Below are positions 8,620 to 17,543 of a DNA stretch of 37,944 nucleotides, piece by piece. Made by a program: the position numbers and the translations under genes. The stretch spans positions 1 to 37,944 of the forward strand of contig CAITXW010000056.1 of assembly GCA_903896425.1 (NCBI GenBank). Direction: 5' to 3'. The first letter of the stretch is position 1, and every line of letters starts with the position of its first letter. Below the pieces are notes generated by a model. The model was not told the origin of the DNA and ran no database searches. It saw nothing but the letters and a program-made list of their open reading frames with translations. The DNA is from an uncultured beta proteobacterium. Its GTDB lineage: Bacteria > Pseudomonadota > Gammaproteobacteria > Burkholderiales > Burkholderiaceae_C.

Positions 8620-9765
8620 ATGGACATCAACGGCTATTTCAAATTCCTCTCTTTGGTCGAGCCTGCGCTACTGCCAAACGCCAGTGTCTTATGGTTGGCC
8701 TTGCATCTGGGTTGGGCCATCGTATTGGGTTGTGCGGTGCGATTGTTGTCTGGTCGTTTCGCGCCGCGCTATCAATCGGCCCTGGCTTTACTGGTGCTGC
8801 TCTGGACCCTCGTGCCTGGCGAGCTGTCACCTGCGTTCTGGCTCGGTCTGGCTTTTCAAAGCCCGAGCGTGATGACGGTGCTTCTCTGCATGGGTTGGCT
8901 ACAGCAGCAGTTCAGGCGCGCATCGGTAGACGCGGCTTTGAATGCAGCAAAAGACGCTCGGTCACTCCAATTGCTGATGGCCGCAGGCATTGTGCTGGGA
9001 TGGGTCTTGCTGCTCGACACACTGGCCGGGTTTTCGGTGTCGGTTTACGCCTGGGGTTTTTCGGTGGCAGCTGTTGCCGTCGCGCTTGCCTTGGCCGCGC
9101 TGTTCTGGTTGCAGCAGGGCTCGCGTGCCTCAGTCCTGCCACTTTGCGTGCTGGCCCTGTTTGTGCTGATGCGCCTGCCCAGCGGCAACTTGTGGGATGC
9201 TCTGCTCGATCCCTTGCTTTGGCTGGCGTTGCAGGCTATCTGGCTGATCAGCGTGGCGCGTCGGTGGCTGCTGGCAAGGCATTTCCAGCAGCCACTCGCG
9301 TCTGAACAGCCAGTGCTGCGGGTACCAGACGTTGCCCCAGTTGATCTCGCCGCTCTGGTGCCGTCCCTTGACTTCCCAGCGGCTGCCCAGTACGCGGCAC
9401 GCAGGCGCGCAGGGCGGCATCAGTTCCTGCGGATTGGACTGCAGCCAGACCACGGCGTCGTGCGTGGACAGCAGGCGTTGCAGGTCAGCGGCACCTATGC
9501 TGGCACTGGCACGCTCGTCACTGTCGTAGGCAATGAAATGATTGCCCGGCAGCAAGAATTCAAAGCGCTCGAATTGGCCGTTGAAACCGTTCGGTACTGC
9601 GATGCGGGCTTGCCGAAGTTGGGTCATGACCGCGCTGTCATACTGCCCGTCGGCGCCGTTCAGCGGCGCGGTGCTCAGGCTGAAACAGGCCAGCACGATC
9701 AGGCTTGCGGCCACACTGCAGGCACGCGTCCATGCCGGTTTGAATGTGCCTGCCAGGACCAGTAG
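8620..9765 (+). CDS. Polytopic membrane protein of unknown function (credible portion ends ~9290)
   Basis: Strongly hydrophobic first ~225 aa; last ~155 aa lie antisense to the GT39 coding sequence and look non-native. Confidence 0.65.
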   Translation: MDINGYFKFLSLVEPALLPNASVLWLALHLGWAIVLGCAVRLLSGRFAPRYQSALALLVLLWTLVPGELSPAFWLGLAFQSPSVMTVLLCMGWLQQQFRRASVDAALNAAKDARSLQLLMAAGIVLGWVLLLDTLAGFSVSVYAWGFSVAAVAVALALAALFWLQQGSRASVLPLCVLALFVLMRLPSGNLWDALLDPLLWLALQAIWLISVARRWLLARHFQQPLASEQPVLRVPDVAPVDLAALVPSLDFPAAAQYAARRRAGRHQFLRIGLQPDHGVVRGQQALQVSGTYAGTGTLVTVVGNEMIARQQEFKALELAVETVRYCDAGLPKLGHDRAVILPVGAVQRRGAQAETGQHDQACGHTAGTRPCRFECACQDQ

Positions 9766-11043
9766 CAAGCCCACTGCGACGGCGAGCAGGGTCAGACTCA
9801 ACTCAAGACGGCTGCCAATGCCCAGTTCGTGTGCGGCCCAGGCGATGCGGCCCAGGGCGCCGATCAGGATGCCGCACAACAACAAGGTCAGCAGAAACCA
9901 AGCGCGCGCAATACGCTGCCATTCCAGTGCAAGCAGTATCGCCAGCGCCGGCATGGCCGGGATCAGGTAGCGCGCCGAGCGCTGGCTCGGCAGTGTGAAG
10001 ACGATCAGCCAGACCGCCAGCCAGGTCAACAGGATGACCCGCTGCGCTGACTGCGCGCCATGGCCTGCTGCGCGAAAGCGTGTGCGCAGCCCGAGCAGCA
10101 TCCAGCCCAGCACGACGAAGGCCAGCAGCCCGGCGTTCTGCACGTAGGCCAGCAATTGCGCCCAGATGCTAAAGCCCCCGCCCAGCAGCGCGGTATGCCA
10201 GTAGCCTTGGGCATTGGACATCTTGCCCGCGTTCTCGCCGATGACGAACTCCTGCCAGACGGCCGCCGGGTTTGGGTCCAGCACAAACCAGAGGGCAAAA
10301 ATACCCAAGGCCAGCACTGCGCTCAGGCCCACCTTGAATGTGGTTTGCAGCAGCACGCGCCAGTTCAGCTTCGGACCGGTGAGCAGTTGCGCGCACCACA
10401 GCGTTGCGGCTGCGGGTGCAATCAGCGCGAATGACTTGTAGGCCAGTCCGATACCGAGCGACAGACCAAAAACGAGGTGGCTCAGCCAGCCCGGTGCCTG
10501 CTTCGATCTCCCGTCTGTTGGCTGCAGTGTGCCCGCGGTGCTGGATCCGCGTTGCCACAATAGCCAGAACATGGGAAGACCGAACCAGAATGTTTCGGGT
10601 GCGCTGGTCAGATAACTCCGGCCATACCGGTAGCTGCAGAAAAAAGCCAGGTACAAGCAGGCGGCGACACAGGCGCTACGCAGCGAGCCGGTGATGCTTT
10701 GCGTGCTCCAGGCCACGGCGGCTGCGATCAGCAGCGTATAGAGCAGGCTCGGCAACCGCAGCGCGGCCAGGTTCCAGTTTCGGCCCCAGTCCCCCGCCAC
10801 CATGGCCTGCCAGAACAGCAGCGGTGGCTTGGTGTTGCGCATGTGGTCCAGGTCCGATACCAGTGGCAGCCAGTGGCCGGAGGCGGCCGTCAGGCGCGCG
10901 ATGTGGGTGTAGACCAGTTCGTCACCGTTGCTCGGGTTGTATTGGCCGCCAAGTCCCAGCGCATAGATCAGGACAGCCAATGCCAGCATGGCGATCCAGC
11001 CCAGTGTCGTGGCGTCCTGCGTGTTAGACGACTTGACGCGCAT
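9130..11043 (-). CDS. Glycosyltransferase family 39 / ArnT-like membrane protein (credible portion ends ~9280)
   Basis: 637 aa; YNPSNGDELVYTHIARLTAASGHWLPLVSDLDHMRNTKPPLLFWQA typical of GT39/ArnT N-terminus, many TM segments; C-terminal ~50 aa antisense to the neighbouring membrane protein. Confidence 0.85.
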   Translation of the reverse strand: MRVKSSNTQDATTLGWIAMLALAVLIYALGLGGQYNPSNGDELVYTHIARLTAASGHWLPLVSDLDHMRNTKPPLLFWQAMVAGDWGRNWNLAALRLPSLLYTLLIAAAVAWSTQSITGSLRSACVAACLYLAFFCSYRYGRSYLTSAPETFWFGLPMFWLLWQRGSSTAGTLQPTDGRSKQAPGWLSHLVFGLSLGIGLAYKSFALIAPAAATLWCAQLLTGPKLNWRVLLQTTFKVGLSAVLALGIFALWFVLDPNPAAVWQEFVIGENAGKMSNAQGYWHTALLGGGFSIWAQLLAYVQNAGLLAFVVLGWMLLGLRTRFRAAGHGAQSAQRVILLTWLAVWLIVFTLPSQRSARYLIPAMPALAILLALEWQRIARAWFLLTLLLCGILIGALGRIAWAAHELGIGSRLELSLTLLAVAVGLLLVLAGTFKPAWTRACSVAASLIVLACFSLSTAPLNGADGQYDSAVMTQLRQARIAVPNGFNGQFERFEFLLPGNHFIAYDSDERASASIGAADLQRLLSTHDAVVWLQSNPQELMPPCAPACRVLGSRWEVKGRHQSGEINWGNVWYPQHWLFRREWLLEMPCQQPPTRHADQPDSLQRQPKQGIEQSIPQVAAGQAHQHKQGQHAKWQD

Positions 11044-11046
11044 GGC

Positions 11047-11544
11047 TTAGTCCCGCGTGCGCCGGCGAAAGGTCCAGCGGTCATTGGCCAGAAAATTGCT
11101 GACGCTGGCGCAAAGGATGGCGATGATGTTGGCGACGCGGTAATCCATATAGCCCGATAGCAGCAACGTTAGAAAGTACTGGACGGTGCTGCCAAAACTC
11201 GATGCCGTGACGTATTGACCAAACTCGGTACCCAGCAGTCGCAGGCTGACGTGAGCGCTGGTGCGCCCTCGTTCCATGGTCCGGACACGGTCAGACCAGG
11301 TCCACAGACGGTTCCAGGTGAAATTGCTGATGGTTGCCAGCGTGATGGCCAGCGCCAGCGATGCATACGGTTTCTTGTAAGCGGCTTCGAACGAATGGAA
11401 CAGGTATTCGTGCCCGATATGCAGTACGACCAGATTCACCACCGTGCCACTGGCACCGACGATGCCGAACTTGAGGTAACGGTAGCGCGCGATCCAGGCC
11501 AGCAGCCACAGCAGTGCGCGTTGTACCGGCTGCAGCGCGCTCAT
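11047..11544 (-). CDS. GtrA family membrane protein
   Basis: MSALQPVQRALLWLLAWIARYRYLKFGIVGASGTVVNLVVLHIGHEYL...ATISNFTWNRLWTW...SNFLANDRWTFRRR; start overlaps the upstream GT9 stop by 4 nt. Confidence 0.88.
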   Translation of the reverse strand: MSALQPVQRALLWLLAWIARYRYLKFGIVGASGTVVNLVVLHIGHEYLFHSFEAAYKKPYASLALAITLATISNFTWNRLWTWSDRVRTMERGRTSAHVSLRLLGTEFGQYVTASSFGSTVQYFLTLLLSGYMDYRVANIIAILCASVSNFLANDRWTFRRRTRD

Positions 11545-12782
11545 GTCACGGGCGTCACGCTGTCGCGGCGCAGGTATGCCAGAGCGTCGGCCAACACCGG
11601 ATCCGGCGCGATGCGTTGCAGACACTGGTTGTCGCCGTCGCAAAAAGTCAGACGGTGGTTGTAGGCCGACAGGCAGGGCGAGCAGGCGAGACCCGACTCC
11701 AGCACCTGGTTGCGTTGCCCCAGCGGTCCGTACAGCCGGCCGGTTTCCGGGCCGAAGAAGACCATGGTCTGGATCGGCGTCAGGGTGGCGAAATGACCGG
11801 GGCCGCCATCGTTGGTGATCAGCAAATCGCAGGCGTGAAACAGCATCAGCAGTTCGCGAATGCTGCGTGTGTAGCCGGTCAGATCAACGCATGCCGCATG
11901 GCCGATCTGATTGATCAGACTGCGCGCCAGCGCGGCGTCGTCCTTCAGGCCAATCAGCCCGACCGCATAGCCGGCCTGGCACAGGCCCTGGGCTACGCGG
12001 GCATAGTGCGGCGCTGGCCAGGCACGCTCGGGCAGGATGCCGCCGCCGGCGTACAGCAGCACCACCTTGCGCCCGGTCAGGGCGCTGTGATCGCGCATGA
12101 CCTGGTCGCGATAGTCCTGCAACTCAGCGGCCTCAAACGCCACCGACAACTCGGTATCCAAGGGCAGACTGCGAATCGGTGCCGCCTTGTTGCGTGGCGC
12201 CGCGCTAATGTCTTCGAGCGCATCGACCAGGGAGAGGAACTGCTTGCTGATGTGCTGGTAGGGGTTGTACGGGATGGCGTGGTTGATGAAACTGCCGCGG
12301 TACAGGCCTTCCTGCGTGTGGGCGGTAAAGCCAACGCGTACCGGCGCACCGCAGGCAAAGGAGAGTAGGGCGCTGACCCGCGAGAACAGTTCGCAGTCGA
12401 TCACCGCATCGAGCTTGAGGCCGCGCAGCAACAGGCTCATGCGCACGATGTCACGGATCAGGGACAGTCCGGAACTGTCATCCAGCCCATGCAGGTATTG
12501 GGCCTGCGTCAGGCTGAGCAGGCGCGAGACTTCCTGGTTCTTCTTGAGTTGCAGAACGTGGATGGCCGCGCCGGGGTAGTTGCGCCGCAGCGCGGCAAAC
12601 ATCGGCCCGGCCAGCACGATGCTGCCCATCTCGGAGAGCAGGATCACCAGAATGTGGCGCGGCTGGGGGGGCAGGCCGCGTGGCTTGCCAAACCAGCCTT
12701 TGACGCGCACCCATGCCGATACAAGGCTGCAAAGAAGCTGGCCGACCCAGCGGTCAATCCAGCGTTGTGTTTGCAGCTTCAT
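11541..12782 (-). CDS. Glycosyltransferase family 9 (heptosyltransferase-like)
   Basis: HILVILLSEMGSIVLAGPMFAALRRNYPGAAIHVL; LLITNDGGPGHFATLTPIQTMVFFGPETGRLYGPLG typical GT9; start MKLQTQRWIDRW at 12782 inside a longer ORF. Confidence 0.88.
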   Translation of the reverse strand: MKLQTQRWIDRWVGQLLCSLVSAWVRVKGWFGKPRGLPPQPRHILVILLSEMGSIVLAGPMFAALRRNYPGAAIHVLQLKKNQEVSRLLSLTQAQYLHGLDDSSGLSLIRDIVRMSLLLRGLKLDAVIDCELFSRVSALLSFACGAPVRVGFTAHTQEGLYRGSFINHAIPYNPYQHISKQFLSLVDALEDISAAPRNKAAPIRSLPLDTELSVAFEAAELQDYRDQVMRDHSALTGRKVVLLYAGGGILPERAWPAPHYARVAQGLCQAGYAVGLIGLKDDAALARSLINQIGHAACVDLTGYTRSIRELLMLFHACDLLITNDGGPGHFATLTPIQTMVFFGPETGRLYGPLGQRNQVLESGLACSPCLSAYNHRLTFCDGDNQCLQRIAPDPVLADALAYLRRDSVTPVT

Positions 12783-12801
12783 GCCTTGCCGTCTGGCTGA
12801 T

Positions 12802-13983
12802 TTACAGCCCGGCTGCGGCCCGCAGTGCCTGGGCCTTGTCGGTGCGCTCCCAGGTGAACTCGGGCTCTTCGCGGCCGAAATGGCCATAGGCGGCGGTCTT
12901 TTCGTAGATTGGGCGCAGCAGGTCGAGCATCTGGATGATGCCCTTGGGGCGCAGGTCGAAGAACTCGCTGACCAGAGCAGCGATTTTGTCGTCAGAAATC
13001 ACGCCAGTGCCTTCGGTGTAGACCGTGACGTTCATCGGGTGCGCGACGCCGATGGCGTAGGCGACCTGAATCTGGCATTGCCGCGCCAGGCCGGCAGCGA
13101 CGATATTCTTGGCCACGTAGCGCGCTGCGTAAGCGGCCGAGCGGTCCACCTTGGTTGGGTCTTTGCCCGAGAACGCGCCACCACCGTGTGGGCAGGCGCC
13201 GCCATAGGTGTCAACGATGATCTTGCGCCCGGTCAGGCCGCAGTCGCCTTGCGGGCCGCCGATGACGAAACGCCCGGTCGGGTTGATCAGGTACTTGGTG
13301 TCGGCCGTGATCCACTCCTTGGGCAGCACTGGCTTGATGATGTCCTCAATCACGGCCTCGGTGAAAGCCGGCTTCATCTTCAGGCCGTCACTCATTTCGG
13401 GGCTGTGCTGGCTCGACAGCACCACGGTGTCGATCGAGTGCGGCTTGCCATCGACGTAGCGCATCGTGACCTGGCTCTTGGCGTCGGGGCGCAGGAAGGG
13501 CATGCGCCCGTCCTTGCGCAACTGTGCCTGGCGTTCCACCAGTCGGTGCGCGTAGTAGATTGGCGCGGGCATCAGTTCCGGCGTCTCGTTGCAGGCGTAG
13601 CCGAACATAAGGCCCTGGTCGCCGGCACCGGTGTTGAGGTGATCGTCGGAGGCGTGGTCCACGCCCTGGGCGATGTCATTGCTTTGCTTGTCGTAGGCCA
13701 CCAGCACGGCGCAGCCCTTGTAGTCGATGCCGTATTCCGTGTTGTCGTAGCCGATGCGCTTGAGCACGTCGCGCGCCACCTGGATGTAGTCCACATGCGC
13801 GTTGGTGGTAATTTCACCGGCCAGCACGACAAGACCGGTATTGCACAGGGTCTCGGCTGCGACGCGGGATTTGGGGTCCTGCCGGAAGATTGCGTCCAGG
13901 ATCGCGTCAGAGATCTGATCGGCCACCTTGTCGGGGTGGCCTTCAGAGACGGACTCGGAAGTAAAGAGAAAATCGTTCGCCAT
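12802..13983 (-). CDS. metK: S-adenosylmethionine synthase
   Basis: 393 aa; [66 protein letters not shown]. Confidence 0.98.
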   Translation of the reverse strand: MANDFLFTSESVSEGHPDKVADQISDAILDAIFRQDPKSRVAAETLCNTGLVVLAGEITTNAHVDYIQVARDVLKRIGYDNTEYGIDYKGCAVLVAYDKQSNDIAQGVDHASDDHLNTGAGDQGLMFGYACNETPELMPAPIYYAHRLVERQAQLRKDGRMPFLRPDAKSQVTMRYVDGKPHSIDTVVLSSQHSPEMSDGLKMKPAFTEAVIEDIIKPVLPKEWITADTKYLINPTGRFVIGGPQGDCGLTGRKIIVDTYGGACPHGGGAFSGKDPTKVDRSAAYAARYVAKNIVAAGLARQCQIQVAYAIGVAHPMNVTVYTEGTGVISDDKIAALVSEFFDLRPKGIIQMLDLLRPIYEKTAAYGHFGREEPEFTWERTDKAQALRAAAGL

Positions 13984-14171
13984 TGGGTTAGCTCCATTGA
14001 TGATTGCAACAAGTTAAATACCGCGTTGCTTGGGCTTGGAGGCTTCGGCGAACGCTTTAGCAGAATTGTCAAATCTGACAAGGCACAATGGCGGCTCGTG
14101 GCGAGCCCTCTTGTGTGCGTCGCCCTGCAAGTAGTTCCGTAACTCAGCGACGGCCTGATTTTATCCGAGTG

Positions 14172-15002
14172 ATGATCCGTTTTTTCAAAATTTTCTCGTT
14201 GCTTCCTTTGTGGTTGGCGCACGCGCTGGGCTGGTGCGCCGGTTGGCTCGCATTTGCTGCTTCCGGGACTTACCGCAAACGCTTTATAGCCAATGTGCGC
14301 CAGGCCGGTATCGGTTGGCCTCAATGGTGCCCTGCGGTGGGCGAAGCCGGCAAGTTGCTTGCTGAGTTGCCGCGTTTGTGGATGGGGCGACCGGTGCCGG
14401 TGCAAATCGAGGGCGCGCAGCATGTGCAAGAAGCACTGGCGCTGGGGCGTGGTGCGATATTCCTGACACCACATCTGGGCTGTTTCGAGATCGTCGGCCA
14501 GGCCTATGCAAAGCACTACGGTCAGCGAGGGCATCCGATGACGGCCCTGTTCCGACCGCCGCGCCAGCTCTGGTTGCGTGAACTGGTCGCCAACGCCCGC
14601 ACCCGTCCTGGCCTGATGACGGCGCCGACCACCCTGGCCGGTGTCAAGCAGATGATCAAGGCACTGAAGAGCGGCCAATCGGTCGGCCTGCTGCCGGATC
14701 AGGTGCCGCCACAGGGCCTGGGCCTTTGGGTGCCGTTCTTTGGGCGCGACGCCTATACCATGACGCTGTCGGCGCGCCTGGCGCAGCAGACTGGGGCTGT
14801 CCTGGTCCTGTCCTGGGGCGAGCGCCTGTCCTGGGGGCGCGGCTATCGTGTCCGCTTTTTGCCGTTTGCGCAGGCATTACCAGCCGATGGTGCGCAGGCG
14901 GCAGCGGTGATCAACCGTGCGATGGAGGATCTGATCCGTGCTTGCCCCGAGCAGTACCTGTGGGGTTATGCGCGTTACAAGCAACCGAGGCAGACACTCT
15001 GA
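14172..15002 (+). CDS. Lysophospholipid acyltransferase / lipid A biosynthesis acyltransferase (LpxL/HtrB family)
   Basis: MIRFFKIFSLLPLWLAHALGW...GAIFLTPHLGCFEIVGQAYAKHYG...LLPDQVPPQGLGLWVPFFGRDAYTMTL...YLWGYARYK; divergent from metK. Confidence 0.93.
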   Translation: MIRFFKIFSLLPLWLAHALGWCAGWLAFAASGTYRKRFIANVRQAGIGWPQWCPAVGEAGKLLAELPRLWMGRPVPVQIEGAQHVQEALALGRGAIFLTPHLGCFEIVGQAYAKHYGQRGHPMTALFRPPRQLWLRELVANARTRPGLMTAPTTLAGVKQMIKALKSGQSVGLLPDQVPPQGLGLWVPFFGRDAYTMTLSARLAQQTGAVLVLSWGERLSWGRGYRVRFLPFAQALPADGAQAAAVINRAMEDLIRACPEQYLWGYARYKQPRQTL

Positions 15003-15868
15003 TGCTCAGTAAATTCGGCATTCAGGTCATGCGGGTGTTGGGGCGTTTGCCGTTGGATTGGCTGCGTGCCTTGGGTTTATTGCTCGGCTGCGTGCTGTAT
15101 GTGCTGATCGTTCCGCGGCGCCGGGTCGCAACGACCAATCTCCGATTGTGTTTTCCGGCGCTCTCAAAGCGACAGATTCGCTCGCGGGTGCTGCGCACTT
15201 TTGTTCATTTTGCGCAAGCCTGGCTGGACCGTGGCTGGCTCTGGCATGGTTCGCCGGAGTTGGTGCGTGCGCGTCTGCAACTGACCGGTGCCGTGGACGT
15301 GTTGCAGGGCGATGCGCCGGTAGTCATCTTTGCGCCGCATTTCGTCGGACTTGATGCGGGCTGGACCGCACTGACCCAGCAGTTGCCGCGCCGCTTCACC
15401 ACCATCTACACCAACCAAGCCGACCAAGTGATCGATGCCTGGATTCTGGCCGGGCGTCAGCGCTTTGGCCGGGTGCGGCTTTTCGGGCGCGTGCAGGGGG
15501 TCAAGGCCATTGTGGCGGCGCTGCGCGCGGGGGATCCGTTGTATCTGCTGCCGGACATGAATTACGGGCCGCAGGAGTCGGTCTTTGTACCGTTTTACGG
15601 CGTAGCGGCGGCAACGGTGCCCTCGCTGTCGCGCTTTGCCCGTTTGGCGCACGCCAAGGTGGTGCCGGTGATCACGCGCATGACGCGCCAGGGTTACGAG
15701 GTCCAAGTTATGCCGGCCTGGACCGATTTCCCGTCCGATGATGCGCTGGCCGACACGGCTTTGATGAATCAGCGTCTGCAAGCGTACATCGACACCATGC
15801 CGGACCAGTATTTCTGGGTTCACAAACGCTTCAAGGACCGCCCGCCCGGTGTCCCCGGCGTCTATTAG
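15002..15868 (+). CDS. Second LpxL/HtrB-family acyltransferase
   Basis: MLSKFGIQVMRVLGRLPLDWLRALGLLLG...VVIFAPHFVGLDAGWTALTQ...LYLLPDMNYGPQESVFVPFYGVAAATVPSLSRFA...YFWVHKRFKDRPPG; start overlaps previous stop (TGATG). Confidence 0.93.
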   Translation: MLSKFGIQVMRVLGRLPLDWLRALGLLLGCVLYVLIVPRRRVATTNLRLCFPALSKRQIRSRVLRTFVHFAQAWLDRGWLWHGSPELVRARLQLTGAVDVLQGDAPVVIFAPHFVGLDAGWTALTQQLPRRFTTIYTNQADQVIDAWILAGRQRFGRVRLFGRVQGVKAIVAALRAGDPLYLLPDMNYGPQESVFVPFYGVAAATVPSLSRFARLAHAKVVPVITRMTRQGYEVQVMPAWTDFPSDDALADTALMNQRLQAYIDTMPDQYFWVHKRFKDRPPGVPGVY

Positions 15869-16800
15869 CTCAAGAAGGAACCGATCAGGGCGGCAATTTG
15901 TTGCGGCTGCTCATGCACGATCCAGTGGGAAGCATTGGGCACAGTGTGCAGTGTCAGTTGCTTGACGTAGAGGTCCAGACCATCGATCAGGCCAGGCGGC
16001 AGCGCGATGTCGTCAAGCGCCCAGATCACAAGTGTGGGCAGGTTTACGGTCAACAGTTCCATCGAAATGCTCACGCCTGTTGCTGCCGGATCCTGCGCAC
16101 TCGCTGGGCGCAAGGGTGAAGCGCGGTACAGGTTGCAGCCGCCGCGCAGGCCGGATTGCCAGACTTCCCGGTACTGTGCTTTGACTTCGTCGTTCAACCA
16201 TGTGGGCGCCGTGACGCCATTCGGACCGAGCGTCAGGAACTCCCAGAGCCGACGGTAGTCGTCCTGCGCCAGCAAATCTTCTGCGTCAGGTCGAATCAGA
16301 AAGTTCATGTACGCGCTCGCAGCCTGCTGTTCCGGGTTGTTTTGCAACTCGCGCAGGAATGTGCCCGGATGTGGCGAGTTGATGATGACCAGCTTTTGCG
16401 CCAGCTCAGGCAACTGATTGGCCAGATTCCACGCCACGGCGCCCCCCCAGTCATGCGCCACGAGAGCGGCCAATTGATCGCCTTGCGCCTGTGTTTCGAG
16501 CGCGATCAGTGCCGCGATGTCCTGTACCAGGTGTTTGGGCCGGTAGGCGCTGACGTCGGCTGGCGCACTGGAATCTGCAAACCCTCGCAAATTGGGTGCG
16601 ATGCAGCGGTAGCCACCGTTCTCCGGCCGGGCGAAGTAGGCCAGATGGAAATCCCAGACAAAGGCAGCTTCCGGAAAACCATGCAGGAACATCAGCACCG
16701 GGCGCCCCGGTTCGCCAACTGCGCGGCAACTCAGGCTAATGCCGTGCGGCAGCGTGCGGGTATAGGTTTCGATCATGGTGCCGGGTGTGCCCATTGCCAC
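15865..16800 (-). CDS. Alpha/beta hydrolase (epoxide-hydrolase-like)
   Basis: VLMFLHGFPEAAFVWDFHLAYFA (oxyanion HGFPE), LVAHDWGGAVAW nucleophile elbow, NASHWIVHEQPQQI catalytic His. Confidence 0.92.
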   Translation of the reverse strand: MAMGTPGTMIETYTRTLPHGISLSCRAVGEPGRPVLMFLHGFPEAAFVWDFHLAYFARPENGGYRCIAPNLRGFADSSAPADVSAYRPKHLVQDIAALIALETQAQGDQLAALVAHDWGGAVAWNLANQLPELAQKLVIINSPHPGTFLRELQNNPEQQAASAYMNFLIRPDAEDLLAQDDYRRLWEFLTLGPNGVTAPTWLNDEVKAQYREVWQSGLRGGCNLYRASPLRPASAQDPAATGVSISMELLTVNLPTLVIWALDDIALPPGLIDGLDLYVKQLTLHTVPNASHWIVHEQPQQIAALIGSFLS

Positions 16801-17465
16801 AAAAGGGTGGAGACCTCGTCAATACCCTGGCGTTTGGTTGCGGAAAACAACCGAACTTCGCCGCCGCCGGCCTGCAATTTCATGATTGACAACGCCTTGT
16901 TCTGCTCGACGCGGGTCAGCTTGTCCGCCTTGGTCAGAATGACCAGGAACTTAAGCCCTTCCTCCACCCGTGGGCGAATGATGTCAAGCAGGATTTCATC
17001 GAGTTCGGTCAGACCATGGCGCGGGTCGCACATCAACACGATCGCTTTCAGGTTCTCGCGTGTCACCAGGTAGTTGGCCATGACTTGCTGCCAGCGGATC
17101 TTGTCCTGCTTCGGCACGGCCGCGTAGCCATAGCCCGGCAAGTCGGCCAGCACCGCGTCCATCACCCCTTGCTTGCCAAGGGAAAACAGATTGATGTGCT
17201 GGGTGCGCCCTGGCTTTTTGGAGGCAAACGCCAGTTGTTTTTGCTGCGTTAGTGTGTTGATGCAGGTCGATTTGCCGGCGTTGGAGCGGCCGACGAAAGC
17301 AATTTCCGGAACATCGAGCGCTGGCAAGAAGTGCAGTTGTGGGGCCGTTGTGAGGAATTTCGCGGTGTGCAGCCAGCCCGATGCAATCGCCGTTGTGCTG
17401 GTGACCTCGCTGGGCGTGGATGTGGACAGAGGTGCCGGGGCGGTTGTGTTTGAGGGGGTGGTCAT
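16773..17465 (-). CDS. engB: Ribosome biogenesis GTP-binding protein EngB/YihA/YsxC
   Basis: PEIAFVGRSNAGKSTCINTLTQQKQLAFASKKPGRTQHINLF, DLPGYGYAAVPK, LTKADKLTR; start MTTPSNTT at 17465. Confidence 0.95.
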   Translation of the reverse strand: MTTPSNTTAPAPLSTSTPSEVTSTTAIASGWLHTAKFLTTAPQLHFLPALDVPEIAFVGRSNAGKSTCINTLTQQKQLAFASKKPGRTQHINLFSLGKQGVMDAVLADLPGYGYAAVPKQDKIRWQQVMANYLVTRENLKAIVLMCDPRHGLTELDEILLDIIRPRVEEGLKFLVILTKADKLTRVEQNKALSIMKLQAGGGEVRLFSATKRQGIDEVSTLLWQWAHPAP

Positions 17466-17543
17466 TGGGTAAAGGGATAAAACCCCAAGCTGCATTGTAG
17501 AATGCACCCTGTTTTGCCCAATCGACATGACCTGCCATCCCCT

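Noticed and set aside
8532-9305. 257-aa + strand ORF overlapping the sialidase-like and membrane protein genes
   Set aside because: Out-of-frame overlap with two better ORFs; Gly/Arg/Cys-rich shadow translation.
12580-14142. 520-aa + strand ORF antisense to metK and the start of GT9
   Set aside because: Product of GC-rich codon bias on the strand opposite metK; low-complexity V/H/Q/G-rich sequence with no recognisable motif.
13984-14171. Possible SAM-related riboswitch upstream of metK
   Set aside because: No recognisable SAM-I/II or SAM/SAH aptamer core seen by eye; would need an Infernal/Rfam search.
13572-14678. 368-aa - strand ORF
   Set aside because: Overlaps metK in another frame and lies antisense to the LpxL-like gene; Thr/Pro/Arg-rich shadow sequence.
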